Source of the DNA: Cucumis sativus
Taxonomy: Eukaryota > Streptophyta > Magnoliopsida > Cucurbitales > Cucurbitaceae
Reading direction: 5' to 3'
Length of the DNA stretch: 64,000 nucleotides
NCBI RefSeq assembly: GCF_000004075.3
Contig: NC_026660.2
Span: 22,819,498-22,883,497, forward strand
The notes under the pieces were generated by a model, which saw only the letters and a list, made by a program, of their open reading frames with translations, searched no databases and had not been told where the DNA came from. The translations under genes and the position numbers were made by a program. This document shows, piece after piece, positions 27,054 to 40,100 of this stretch. Numbering within the stretch: the first letter of the stretch is position 1; each line of letters opens with the position of its first letter.

Positions 27054-30000
27054 GAGTGGATGGAGAAGACTATTAAATGGTTGACATGATAGATATAGCT
27101 AAGCAGTGGGCTTCGTTTCTGTATGGCATTTTCTCTTTGACAGTGCATTTTATATTATAGTAGATGCACCTTTGCCGTGCTGTACCGATTTACTTTATTA
27201 TATTATTGCATCTCTAAATGATACGAATTGTACGAACATTCATGGCATAGTTTTGAGATGAGAGATTTTATATATTCAAATATAGAAAAATATTATACTT
27301 TCCATATGGGGAAGAGAGAGATAGATGGATCTGCCATATGAAATCTCTTTCTTCTTTTGGCAAAGCATGGTGTAATGGTTGACTGATTTTTTTCCCCAAA
27401 GTTCTTGTAGTTAAATTTGTAATGGACCCACATGATTGGAGTGGACAAGAGATAAGATTTGAAAGAGGGGATGGAGATAACTTTCTTGGGCTTAGTGGCG
27501 ATCCCACTTATTTCTATGACTTTTAAGTTTTAAGCTTGGATATTGTAGAATATCAATTTGTTCACACTCATAGAGGTGATTTCATCTCTTCTAAGCCACT
27601 TTTTATTGATAAACTTCATGCATTATTGCTCATGGAAGATGAATTTTCATGGTAGATAACTTTTTGGATAACTGTATGATCATTGTTATTGACCACTATG
27701 AGTGCTCATCTTTATTTGGTAGTTGCTTTGATTTTAGGCCCCAAAAACTATGTTTCTCGTTGAAAAACAAGGGAATTATGGATATTGATGTTTATTCAAA
27801 TTATCTTGGTGTTGGGAGCACTTCCTACAAATTTTTTTGTCTGAAATAGAAAAAGGAAATGACAATGTACTACATAGTAATAACTGCAACTAACTTTTTG
27901 AAAAAAGATATCACTGTTCTTTCAAATCTAAAAAATTAGTGGGATCTATTATTCTACAGTAGAAACAAACTACAAAATAATATACATTTGCTTAGAAATA
28001 AACCCCATAAGAAAGTAGACACGCTCCTATACCATACTTAGTAAATAGCCTTAGCCAAGTTTCATTCTTTTGCATAACCATTTCAACGTAGTTAATTTGA
28101 CAATATTGATACGTCAGAATCAGCATAAAGCAAAGTGTGTATATCTTATGAAAAAAAATACATCATCACTTGTCTTATTCATCATAGCTCTTGAGTCATA
28201 TTTAAATTGTTGCTCTTATGACTTATCTTTTTTTTTTTTTTACATATTTGGATTGATTTGAGCGCACCATGAGATGTTAAGTACTTCATCAGAATCTTTA
28301 TATCTATTTTATTATGAAGAATTTGGTTTTGGTGTACTATAGCCGTACAGTTATGTTTATTTGAAACAGTACCTTATGGCCTATGGGATTCTTATCTTAA
28401 TATTATGCAGAGAAAGCAGCTGCATCCATTTTTCTTTCATCTGCCGCAGAAGGTTTTGTTTTGGGATAAGCTTCTCTGCAGCATTACATCTGGGTGCAGG
28501 TGATGGGCCACTCTCACTCATACATAACTTTTATTTCAGTTTTTCAAACCTCTTTCTTCTTGAACTTCAATAAATTTTACATATATTTTTGTTTGTTTTC
28601 ATATTGAAGTCTAGATTTGGTTCCTTTCAGAAATCAGTTCCTCGTATCTGGACCCTTTTTTTAAATTTTCTTCTCAAGTCTGTTCGTATATAAAGAATGA
28701 AAGCTGAAAATATTCTCCTTACGAGGAAAATGTAGTCCCATTTCATAATATAATTTTGTACTTTGACTCAGTCCTTTGTACTCTTAATTTATTAAAGTGG
28801 ATAAGACCTATGATATAGAGTTCTAAGTTTGATCAGAAGGATCCTTCTAGTAGTGTAGCTTCAAATAATTATATAGAGCTTTAAACTATAATTTCCTTCA
28901 AGTTGAACCTACAATCGTTTCCTTTGTTCGTTATTTCATTAAAAAAAAAATTAATTTGTTCTCATTTCATATTATTCCCTTTTATGTGCATAATGAGATG
29001 AAAACAATACATGAAATAAAAAAAAAAGGACTGAAATGCTCCCATTATGGATTGATGGGACTTGCGTTTCTAGCCAACATTATTTTAAAATATCTTTTCT
29101 TTGCCTCAAGTGTGTTGTTACTGGATAAAAATGATCACTCTGATAATGTGTTTGTCCTCAATGCCTCCAAATTTTCCTGAAGTAGTCACTCAACGGTCTT
29201 TGATGGTTATACAGGTATCCATAATACCAACGAGATGGATGTTGTGTTCCAACGACTTCTTAAGTTTCTATGATCCTAATAAATAAAATGGATAATTCAT
29301 AGCAAGATATCCATGTTATCTTAGTACAATTGCAAGGATAGAAAGAATATGAGACCAAACTTTCCAATTCAAGGAAGGGAATGCATGTCAATTATCATTG
29401 AAGTAAAGTCGATGTGTTGTTGATTCTTAGGCATAGTGCTTCATTTTCCTTCCCTAACTTTTTTTATATAATCTTCCTTTATCTTAGAAGTGTGAAGATA
29501 GAGAGCATATTATTTGGAGCAATCTAACATATGGAGAAACTCTGGCAACAAGAGGAGACAAAGCAAGAGGCAAGTCATGAAAGATGAAACATGCTAGAGG
29601 AATAATGAGTTTCCCTTTTTTCTTTTTCTCTCTTCTTTTGGTAAAATAATGTGTTGAATTGAAACATACAAATGAATTTTTGGGCATTATGATGATAAAA
29701 GTGTGGTGAAAAGGTAGGATGGGCAATGCCCCCCAATAATTTCATTGTGATTCCAACCTAATCCTCTATGCTCCCATATACAATATTCTGCTTAAAACCC
29801 TCTTTACTGTGCCATGCCTTATGATTTTATTTCACATTATTTCTACTTTGCAGAATATTCAAACCCACTTTTTCTTAACATCTTTTTATGCATTCATGGT
29901 AATGATATTGATAATATAGTCACACCATTCAACTCTTTCAAAACAAGAAAGCAAATAAAATTTTCTTTTGAACTTTCAATATTTTGTCATCTATCGCGAT

Positions 30001-33000
30001 TTTCTTCTTCTAAAAGCTAACATATGAAAGTGGAGATTCAAATCTTTAATTCTTCTTCTCTTTTGATTTAGCAAGTATGAGTGAAAGACTCAAGTTATAA
30101 CCATGACTATTAGTGTCAATCATTAACAATAGAATCTAACTTTTTTTTGCTATATTTTATAAATATTTTATGTCTAAATTATCTTTAATTAATTCATGTA
30201 GTTCAACATTTGACACGTCAATAAATACAATATCAATTTATTTGATGGGTCTCACGTCATTCTTACGGGTTGTTACAATATAGTTAACAATAAATAGCGG
30301 TAGGTATAAGATATTTCCATGCTATCATAGTATTATAATTTTTTTCTATATCAATGAGTACATTTCTTCTAATTTTGAAAATATATTCACATTGTTTTAT
30401 TACCAAATCTACAAGACCAAGTTCAAAATTTATTGAAAAAATGAAAATAGGTTTGAACAATTTTCTTTTCTGAAAAAATTGGTTTGAAAATTTATGGAAA
30501 TGGGGGATTGGTTTGGTTTGGTTCATTTAATACATATATGTATGAGCATAGGACAGCTCATTGATTCATCTCCCAAGGACGAGAATGAAGTACTTTGTGG
30601 TTTCTTTTCATTCTTCGAAAATCACTTTTCCCTTTCACTCATTTCCAAATGCTTCTCTTCATGCAAATCTCTATAAACTCCCAACACATACACATAATTG
30701 TCACTATCATGTACAACTTTGCAACCACGAAAATTACCAAAATTAAATTAAATTAAATAGTTGGTGCAATCTTGAATTGTATTTATTTCATGTCTAATTC
30801 ATTCCGATAGTAACTTTTTCTTTTTAAAAGTGAGAAAGTAAGTTTCTTTTATAGAGTTATTTGATTTACGCTTATCTTTATGTTGCGAGGTAGTTATTCA
30901 ATAAAATTTTATCGATAGTAAATATTTTTTTATTGTATAACAAAAGAGAGACGTATGGACGAAATTCTACTATCATATACTATTTGTTTATGCTATAAAT
31001 TTTTATTGATAAATATTTGTAGAACCTACAATAATGTCAACAATCCTACTTTACTTTAAAATCGCGTTGATGTGACACAGAAGAAGTTTTTTTATACAAA
31101 CAACGGTATAGAAAACTTTATAAACTAGATTGGACCTAATCTTTACACTTTGTTTAATAATGCTTTCATGGGTCACCTGAACAATCATTACCACTAAAAG
31201 GCCTCCTTTTTTCTATCTGTTTCATTTTTTTTTTCAAGACATGTACTTTTGCAATAATGGGAAGGGAGAGGAAATCAAATTTGCAGTTTATAAGTTCATC
31301 TCTCTCTCTGCATTAAATAACATATTACATTGTAATAATCTGATAGGATTGAGAACTTTTGAAGCAAAGCAAAAGATAATATAATGAAGGTTATATAAAA
31401 TAGAAAGATAAACTCCCAAGAAGCCTTTTTGTTTTTGTTTTGAAGTGGGCAAAACCCTTCCCCACTTTCACTAGCAGATAGCAAAAATTATGGGGTTCTA
31501 GGCACTGAAATGAAGCACATGAAAGTTGGGCCACTCCAAAAAAACTCAAACTCTCTCTTACACTCGAAGATTCTTCTTGAGTGAGTGAGTGAGTGAGTGA
31601 GTGAGAGAGAGAGAGAATAGAGATGTACCTTAGCTTAGCTATAGCTAAGTTGGCATCCATGGAGAAAGACCCCATGTTTAAAACACCATGGACCCAAAAT
31701 ATCCTTATCTCCATTTTTTATATTAAAGCAGTGAACTGAAGTCAGTATAGCTCCAAATATAACCAAAAAAACGCGCAACACAAATAGAATTGACACTTTC
31801 AATATGCATTACCTTTTGATTTAATCATTGTATGGTTGTATGATAATTCTGAACTCATTTAATTCACGACTGTTTTGATTAGTTTAATCATATAATATTT
31901 GGGTATAAGCAAGCCTATAGGATGTTAAATCTTATATTAGTGACTACCACAAAGATTGAACTCCTTTTTCCTTTATCAAATTCAAGTTTTTTTATTTACA
32001 ATTACGTCAACTCAACCATGAAAAACTTTGGATAGTCAATTACATATCCATTGGTTGTATACAGCTTAATTGTCTTATTTGAACCAGGGTTTGAAACCAA
32101 ACCTCTCCTTAAGAGAATAGATGTGAGGATTAAGGTACATAAAATCCAATGTAGATTATATTATATTGAAGTACTTTGTACACACTTTGTCCAATCCAGA
32201 CAGGCGTGGTCAAAAATTCACGTGAAAAAGAGAAAATTTGAGAAAGGAAAATGGTTATGAATTAGGGTAAAGATGATTGGGTTGAGATGAATGTGTTGTG
32301 TGCACGTGCATTGCTCAGTTCTAACAAGCTGTACTTTGTAAGTGATAACATACCCTGCAGGTCAGGAAGCTGCCATTTTTTTTTCTCCATTTATAGTTTT
32401 GAAACTTTATTTTTTTGTAGTTCAAATATATTAATTTGAGGCCCTTTGTTCAACTACTTTTGCCCCATATCTTCCCATTAATAACTTCCCATGCTTCCCC
32501 CTTGGAAGCATATGTTTTCCCCAATTATACATATATGTATTCTTCTTCATCTCCCTCTTTAATTTCTTCTGCTTTTCACTTTTCTCTTCTTCCATAAATC
32601 ATTATTATTCTTTCCAAATTTATTATCAGTCACAGTTAAACTATGAAGTAAAATTTGACTTCATTTTTATTTCTATACATGTTGAGATTTTTTATCTCGA
32701 TTTTTTGTGATTTTTTATGGTGTTGATTGAGTTGCATTCAACTAGCTAGTTTATAATATCATTCTTTTCTATACCGACAGTACATTGAATACATATATAA
32801 TATAGAGTGAAGGATATTTAAACTACCAACTTGGATTTTTTGACCTACAAACACAGTAAGCATATGCATGAACCACTATTAATAGCATACACACAAATAT
32901 TCCAAAATCTTGATACAGTTAGCATTTTGGTTATTCTAGTTAGATAACTACACTCCATAGAAGATAGAAGATATGCACTTCCATTATTGCATATTATTAA

Positions 33001-34171
33001 GTAATCATAGCTTTCTATATATGAATTTTTTATCTCTCAGTGAAGAAAAAATTAATATTTCTATTCCAAGGTCCAAAACATTATTTTCAAGATTCGGTAG
33101 GTAATTTGTTTGAGAACAATGTAACATGTTGTACATTCGTTTTTTAAGTATAACTATGAGGTGGAAGATTAAACATTAAACCTTAGAGAATAATGTCATA
33201 TCAATACTACCAAATCAAGCTCACTTTGACTACAACACTTGTATAAATTTATAGATTATGTTCTGAGTGTCTAAATAATGGCATTGATCACATATAATGT
33301 TAATATATATATATAATATTTTTATAACATCATCGAAAAATCATTTGGTTTTTAAATTTTTTAAAAAATCGATTTGATTTCAAAATTTAAAAATTAACTT
33401 TGAAAGTTAGCCAAATCTTAAAAATGAAAACCATTGTATCGTGAAAACAAACCAATATTTTTAAAATAATAGGAAAGTTATCAAACGGACCTACGAAATC
33501 CAACTCCCATTCGTAACACGATTATATTTTATCATTACTTACTCTTGATTTGGCAATTTTTAATTTATACTATTATTTAGATCACACGTGTTGATAAGAA
33601 AAAACAAAAAAGTTAATATCCCCCCAACAAACAATCCATCAATCAATCTATAACATGCACGGTCCTACTTTTTAATTCAGAAACTATATCATAAAGAAAA
33701 AATGCAAATGTCAATTCTCATAGAGTGGAAGCCCATGAGATAATGTTTCCCCATAGATTAGAGACTAAGGTTGTCCATAACCTAAAGTGCTAAATGAAGA
33801 TTTTGCGACAATTAAAAAAACAAAGATTCTTCCTAAATTTCTTTTTTTTTTTTCTAATCTTCATTTACCATAGCAAATTATTTACAGTTAAAGCTACTCC
33901 TGGAATGTGTTACATATTGCATAGTTGGGATGAGGTATTTTGATTTTCTTGAAACTCCATGTTGTTTCAACCCCTCAACGTTGGCTCCAGTTTTCCAACC
34001 CAATATATTTTAATGGGCAAGTCAGTTAAGAATAATTCTAACCTATTATAATTTCAAACGATGACAAAACTAATCTCTAGCTCGTGTTAACTAAAAAAAC
34101 AAACCAAAGAATATATCATTAACAAACCATTATGAACCATTTAGTGGTAAAAATGGAGATAGTCTCAATAT
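27054..34171. other. Gene-poor AT-rich region
   Basis: About 7 kb without a supported protein gene; all open frames are short and lack family features. Notable small items are an imperfect hairpin (TGCAGAGAAAGC at 28406-28417 against GCTTCTCTGCA at 28470-28480), a GTGA/GA microsatellite at about 31576-31617 and a perfect 16-bp palindrome at 31634-31649. Non-coding RNA genes cannot be excluded by reading alone. Confidence 0.5.
31576..31649. repeat. (GTGA)n/(GA)n microsatellite and a 16-bp palindrome
   Basis: About seven GTGA units run into GA repeats (31576-31617). Shortly after, CTTAGCTATAGCTAAG (31634-31649) is a perfect palindrome. The stretch is in otherwise unannotated DNA. Confidence 0.85.
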
Positions 34172-34501
34172 CTAAGAGGGCGTTTGGCCGTAGGACTATG
34201 GGGGTGGACTCCACGGTTGAGAGAAGGATTGTGGAAAACCTATTCTTCCTCTCTTTTTCACCATTCCACTCCTTCTCCAGTCCTTTTCACTCCTTTCTCA
34301 AGCTCTCCCAAACACATACTGTCATAACAATACTATCATAATTCTTTCATCAAACACATACTATCATAATACTATCTATCATAATCCTTCCCCCGAATGT
34401 ATTCTATCATAACACTAGGAGTCTATGACTATTATAATATTTGGATTATCACAACACTAACTCTTTCCTAAATCAACTCTCCCTCAAACGCACCCTAAGA
34501 G
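34172..34501. mobile_element. hAT-like MITE, about 316 bp, with 7-bp target duplication
   Basis: The left end (from 34179) reads GGCGTTTGG and the right end (to 34494) reads CAAACGCACC, imperfect terminal inverted repeats with the GCGTTTG core. The direct repeat CTAAGAG flanks both sides (34172-34178 and 34495-34501), consistent with a nearly 8-bp hAT-type duplication. The interior has no coding capacity and holds several ACTATCATAAT-like repeats. A non-autonomous DNA transposon is the best reading. Confidence 0.75.
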
Positions 34502-35918
34502 ATCATGAGTTTAATCCATAATGACCACTTATCTATGAATTAATTTCTCATGAGTTTTCTTTGACACCCAAATGTTATAACGTATGTAAATTTATATTGT
34601 AAATTTATATCATTGGTTACATATTAATTAATTTCACATACATTATGTATGGGCCAGACTTTGGTCCAAGCTCTTTATTGATGGATAAATGTGGGCTAAG
34701 GATTTAGGATATGTAGTACACATGACTTGAGACTGACACTATAATGAATATAATGTTGAGGTTTTCATCCCATCAATCGTGCCCAATTATACTCTCAAAA
34801 TCATGATTTGATTATAAGAATTGTGAAGATAATACAGCATGTTTTATACTTCTGGAGTTCCGAAACGTGCGTGGTTGAAATGGTAATTAATATCCTTCTC
34901 TCTCTAAGGTATATCATCAAATTGACATACAAATGATTATCTCAAACCCCAACACAACTCTTAGAAATTTTATCAATTCTTTACCAAATCCAGAACTTTG
35001 GGGTTACTAAATTCAACACCCACTAACCTCCTTATTCTAAAATGCAAGAGGAAACACAAACCTTAATTAACACGATCTTCCTATCTAGAGTTCAGAGCTC
35101 AGAGGTCAGGTTTGATCTCATCTTGTAGGTGACTTATTGAGATGTAAATCTCAAAATTCAGTTTGTGGCTCCACGACATGCCTAATAACAGTCAAATGAA
35201 GTTATTTGTTCCAAACCATTTTCATGACTAGAATGAAGCAGTTCTATATATTATAATTTAGAGGACTATGAAAATAAGATGGAACATGTGTACTCATTCT
35301 AACAAAAATAATAGAATGCATGTCACTGGAAATCTCACGGGAAAGCTAGCTGAAAATCATTGGCTTTATATCATTTACTAAGATCCTGCTAAAGACCTCT
35401 ATGAAGCTTTACTTTGGCCAACATTTCCTTCTCTAAAAGCACTTCAACTGAACAGTTCCCTGTTTTGTCTAATCCAATTCTGCTTTCACTTTCTCAAATT
35501 TCAATAGGTGCACAAACTGATAGCACTAATGAAAGGTTGCTTAAGCATGATATTTTATTTGAAGTGGTGATTGGCTGCAGAACATTGTGAGAAACTACTG
35601 TTTGTGTTTGTAATTTATAAACTGACATCACTAAGCAACTCAAACAGGGAACATCATTATGCCTAACTAACTTTTAGGTCTTCGTAAATATTTCCATTAC
35701 GAAGGTGGATGTTCCCTGTTGAGGCTGATAAAGTAGACCAACAATAACATTTCAACCAAACTCATTCATTAATTAAAAATACATATAAGACTTTATATCT
35801 TGTCTTAGTCTTCTGGTGGAGACTCCATACTTCAATTTTTAATACTAACTTTTCAATTATAAAACCACTAGGAGAAATTTTTAATATTATTCATCAAATC
35901 TAAGAACTTAACAACTGT
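34502..35918. other. Intergenic region upstream of the secreted-peptide gene
   Basis: AT-rich DNA without supported genes or clear repeats. Its right end is the likely promoter of the peptide gene. Confidence 0.5.
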
Positions 35919-35928
35919 CCTATAAATG
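35919..35928 (+). promoter_or_regulatory. TATA box of the secreted-peptide gene
   Basis: TCCTATAAAT lies about 55 bp upstream of the ATG at 35979. It predicts a short leader of about 25-30 bases. Confidence 0.55.
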
Positions 35929-35978
35929 CTGCAGCCTTATTCTGACGAATCTAAGTCTACGATACTCAAAACCCCAGG

Positions 35979-36452
35979 ATGAAGTTCTTGGTACTTATCT
36001 TATCAATGATGATATTGAGCTACACTTGCTCAGCGACTTCAAGAAGGATTGCTTTGGGAGGACTTCATGGACAAGGAAACCAATATTTCTTCAAACAAGC
36101 ACAAAAAGTTGAAGAAAATAACAGCAGAAAGAGCAATTTCAAGCACCCAGAAAGTGGCGTTAGCAACCATCATTCATTGCCTCGAGAGTACTTCAACAAC
36201 TCACAAGGAAATGACAACGATAATGGCAATGGCGGAAGTGGGTAACTATTGCAAATTCAGAAGACCAATATATAATAGTTGATATATTGTACCAGAGAGG
36301 TCCGAGTAGTTCTTTATCTTCTATCTTTCAGTGTTCCTGTGTTCCAAGGAGTAGGCAACCAGGTTATGAGGGTAGAGGGAGGTGGGCTGTCCTACTGTAA
36401 TCGATACCATCTGTCTAGAAAATCCAAAGAACTAATGATGGTAACCCCTTAA
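35979..36452 (+). CDS. Small secreted peptide precursor (88 aa, or about 127 aa with a second exon)
   Basis: The N-terminus is a classic signal peptide (MKFLVLILSMMILSYTCSA, cleavage near residue 19). After it come a basic/polar stretch (TSRRIALGG), a Lys/Glu/Asn-rich variable region and a conserved-looking C-terminal core, NHHSLPREYF. It then ends in a Gly/Asn/Asp-rich tail. Read without splicing it stops at TAA 36243-36245. That stop overlaps a possible donor (GG|GTAACT after 36241). A pyrimidine-rich acceptor at 36330-36331 would add 36332-36452 in frame, giving a Cys-containing tail and a stop at 36450. The layout (signal peptide, variable middle, short conserved block) fits plant signalling-peptide precursors, but I see no CLE, CEP, RGF, IDA or PSK signature. 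Function unknown. Confidence 0.6.
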
Positions 36453-37120
36453 GTGTATACAAGGGTCTATGTTTATGCATGTGCATATGAGAGAGCTATT
36501 AATAAGAAGGCACTGGTGCTAAATGATACATTATGTAAACAAAAATCTAAAGAAGTCAACTGGCATGTATGTTGATTGAGACTTGAAAAAATACATACTT
36601 CGAAAGAACTAGAGTAATAATCAATTTGCAAAACATTGCATAACAAAAGTAAACTTACCTCACCCATGTGTGAGTAAGAATTAGAAGAAGATACAAGGGT
36701 GGTCGTGTTCTTCAGTAGAAGTAAACATTAGTAACAATGGAGATCGGAGATGAATACTTAAGATTTATGCTGATTTCTCCTTCATCTGAGCAATTAGTTC
36801 CAACTTGAACATGACTTCCTTTCCTCTAGCTTCTCGAGAATTAACAATTAGTATTAGGAAACGTATATGATCTAATTTATGACTTACCTAAAAAATCGAA
36901 CATTAGAAAAAGAGGAGGGAAGAGAAAGGATCATACTGGATATTTTCAGTTAATTAGCTCCGTGGCTTTTATAAAAGATTTTCTTCCCAATTTCAAAGTG
37001 CATATCACCATTACAAAAGGGTCAAAACAGAAACAAAGATCTTTTTACATCCAATTATAAGTATTACTTAGACTTCAACCTCCGACTGCAAAGGAATTTC
37101 TGCTGCTTCCAAAGTTGATG
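36453..37120. other. Spacer between convergent genes
   Basis: Holds the 3' flank of the peptide gene and probably the 3' UTR of the minus-strand Myb gene. Nothing else is supported. Confidence 0.5.
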
Positions 37121-40100
37121 TCAGTCATACTTCTTCCGCCCCCAATTGAATGACAAAGAGTTACTTTCAATAAGATCCATGGGAGGTGTAATTTCTTTGA
37201 CTGATTTTGGACCGCGCTCCTTTGGGTATGGATAGATGTTGGCCAGTTCATAAACACGTTGGAGCAGGGACTTTGGTAGTGGACGTGAGGCATGTGTCTG
37301 CTTCCCTTCAATCTGTATAATTAAAACAGTATGGTAATTGAATACCTTTTCAACGTACTAAAAGCATGCTAAAAATGCTTTGCATACATAAAATTCACTA
37401 GAGTTGGAACAAGAACAAAAACATCATTAAAAAGTCCATTTATGGCATAAACAAATTCACATTCACTAGAAAGGCAAAGCACAAAAGACAAAGGGCTCAC
37501 CCCTTTTTTGTTCTGTATGTTAACACAGCTAGCTCTCAGAAGATTTCGCCATTTGTCCTGCAGGGAGGTCGAGGTAACTAAAACTCAATGGATAAAAGCG
37601 AAGTTAATCAGGATGGATAGAGTATGGACAAATACCCTGAGATCTATAGGTGTACGATGAGGAGAAGATGCAAATAGATGCTTCTTAATATGAGTCCAGC
37701 GGCCAGTTCCATACTCGGCGATTCCATCAACTAATCGCATTACTTCAGTAAGGGTCCACATCTTCTGGCGCCTCCTATCATACTTTTTACATCTTTTAGC
37801 AGATGAATAAACATTCTTACACTCAGTTGCAGACAATTCATCTTCGGATAGAAATTCCTGAGATGTAGAATGAAATAACTTAAAATTCTAAACTACAGTA
37901 GAATTAGTTCAATGTATTTGGGGTCTTGAGCAAAGACAAACACATAACGAAAAAAGATACAGAGGATAGGGAAGGCGGAAGATAAGCAACTGCATTAGGG
38001 AGAGGTGAGGGAGAAGACCAGAAAGTAATAACAGCACAACAGAATCATGCATTTCACCAGTCAGTAAATCAGGTCTGTAATGCCCCGGATGTAAACAAAT
38101 AAAGCTTCAGGGTCAAAGCCACTCAAATTACCACAAAACTCAAAAGGTTTACAATTCTAGGATGAGACCCGTTTAGTCCATTTTTTACCCACCCCATATT
38201 TGAGGTCAGACTATTTCAAAATCGATCAAAATTTATAATTACAATATATTTTGAAGTTCTAATTTTATACTCGAATTACAGTGATGAATATTGGCATCTG
38301 AATTAGAACTTAATAGGAACCTATCAAAGATGTGCCTACACATATACAACAAGATGATGATAGGAATGGTTCAATACATGGTGATTGGCAGAGGTGGAGC
38401 AAACTTTGAAGTTACTGCAGGAAGACACAAAAATTTTCCATTTATAACTAACGTGTAGACGGACAAAATTGTACAAGTAAAAAAAACAAAAAGACATGCA
38501 TGCATGACTTCGTTAAGTGGTTTCAGCTCTAAATCTAAAAAGGCTTGGGGCAAATGAACCATTAGAAAAATGCATAATACATAAAAGGAAAATACGCCCA
38601 AGAAATCTCAATGATATTTATATTGGCAGTATGAACAGATATCAAGAGGAAACTCTCGTACTGAATCTGGCACATGCTTCTTTGGATGTCTTCTTTCAGA
38701 TTTAGGCTGCACTGGAACAGACGTACCACATTGTGAATCACTTCTAGGCGTCATTTGTACCTCATGTCTAATGTGATTGGATTCTTCAGTAGACATCACT
38801 TTCAGGTATTTATCTTTTCTAGGAAGTTTTCGCCTTCCCTTGTTATGTTCAGACTTTGAATCTAAAAGTTCTTCGATGTATCTTCGTGTAGGCTTACGCA
38901 ATCTCCTCTCCCTTGAACAACTGGCAAGTTCGTTTGCCACAATATCACCCTTCACATTTTCATCAGATAAATCGCCATTTTCTATATAGTTTTCATTAGT
39001 ATTGAACTTATGGATATTTCTATTATCAAGTATTGTACCACAGATGTTGCCTTCAAGTGGTGTTACACACCTACCTTTGGTCCCCAGACCTGGGGACAAC
39101 TCATGAGTTAAACCCCTCTCAACAGGTGTATTACTGAATTCAGCCTCCATTACCATTGTTGCTGATAATTCTGATATTCCAAAAGCATCAGTATCAATCC
39201 TGCTTGGTCCCTGAGATTCCCTCTCTGAACTTGAGTTTTCCAATTGAAATCCCCTATTCTGTCTGAAAGAATTTTCAGCAACTTCGGCATCTGTGCTTTG
39301 AGAATACATAATCAAAGATAAGGCAAAACAGCGGTAAAGAAAAAAAGAGAGGGAAAACAGAGACTCAAGATTATTGACAAGATAAACCACGTATAAAATT
39401 TGTTAACATACAACCACACAATACTAAGGTAAAGTTAAATATTATATGATGAGAAGATAAACTTCACATGTATTTGGCAGATTGTTTGTTGCATGGAATT
39501 CCCCTACTTCATTGGCATCATCCAGCAGTTGATCAAGATCCTAGAAAATTCCATCTCACTTCAATCAATTAAAGTACAATTGTATAAAACTAATCTGAAT
39601 CAGCGTTATGACATTTTCAAGTTTAAGCTTTTTTGCATTTCTTTTTCCTTCCTCTACAGGAAACCAAAAGGAGGAATAGAAAAAAGCAGATAAGAAAACT
39701 CCTACGGAAACCAGAGGTTACTGAAAGGATCCTAACTGGCATAAATCAAATAAGTGTCATAGTGACAAAAAAAACTTGGAAAGAGTACACCACAAAGAGT
39801 AAAAAATCAAACTAAATTCTGAAAAACATTCAAGAAAATGTGAGAGTTCTAGAGTTCTTTCTTATTGCTCCCAAACAAATTTTTACGTAGTAGCCTCAAG
39901 GAATAAACATTCAAGAGTCAATCATAAGAATATTTTATAAAAGTGATAAATTGTATGCTTCCAAAGAAGAGCCTTAACAGATGCTAGCTTTTCCCCTCAA
40001 AAGGATTTCTGTAAAAGAGCTAATCACAGCCATCTTGCAGCTCATGAGAGCATGTTTGACCAGAGGTACTTGCCAACCCATTCTAAAATAAAATGTTTGG

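Noticed and set aside
31634-31649. 16-bp perfect palindrome as a regulatory site
   Set aside because: No gene is near enough and no known binding consensus fits; kept only as a repeat note.
34132-34341. 69-codon frame at 34.1 kb
   Set aside because: It runs from flanking DNA into the hAT-like MITE and has no family features.
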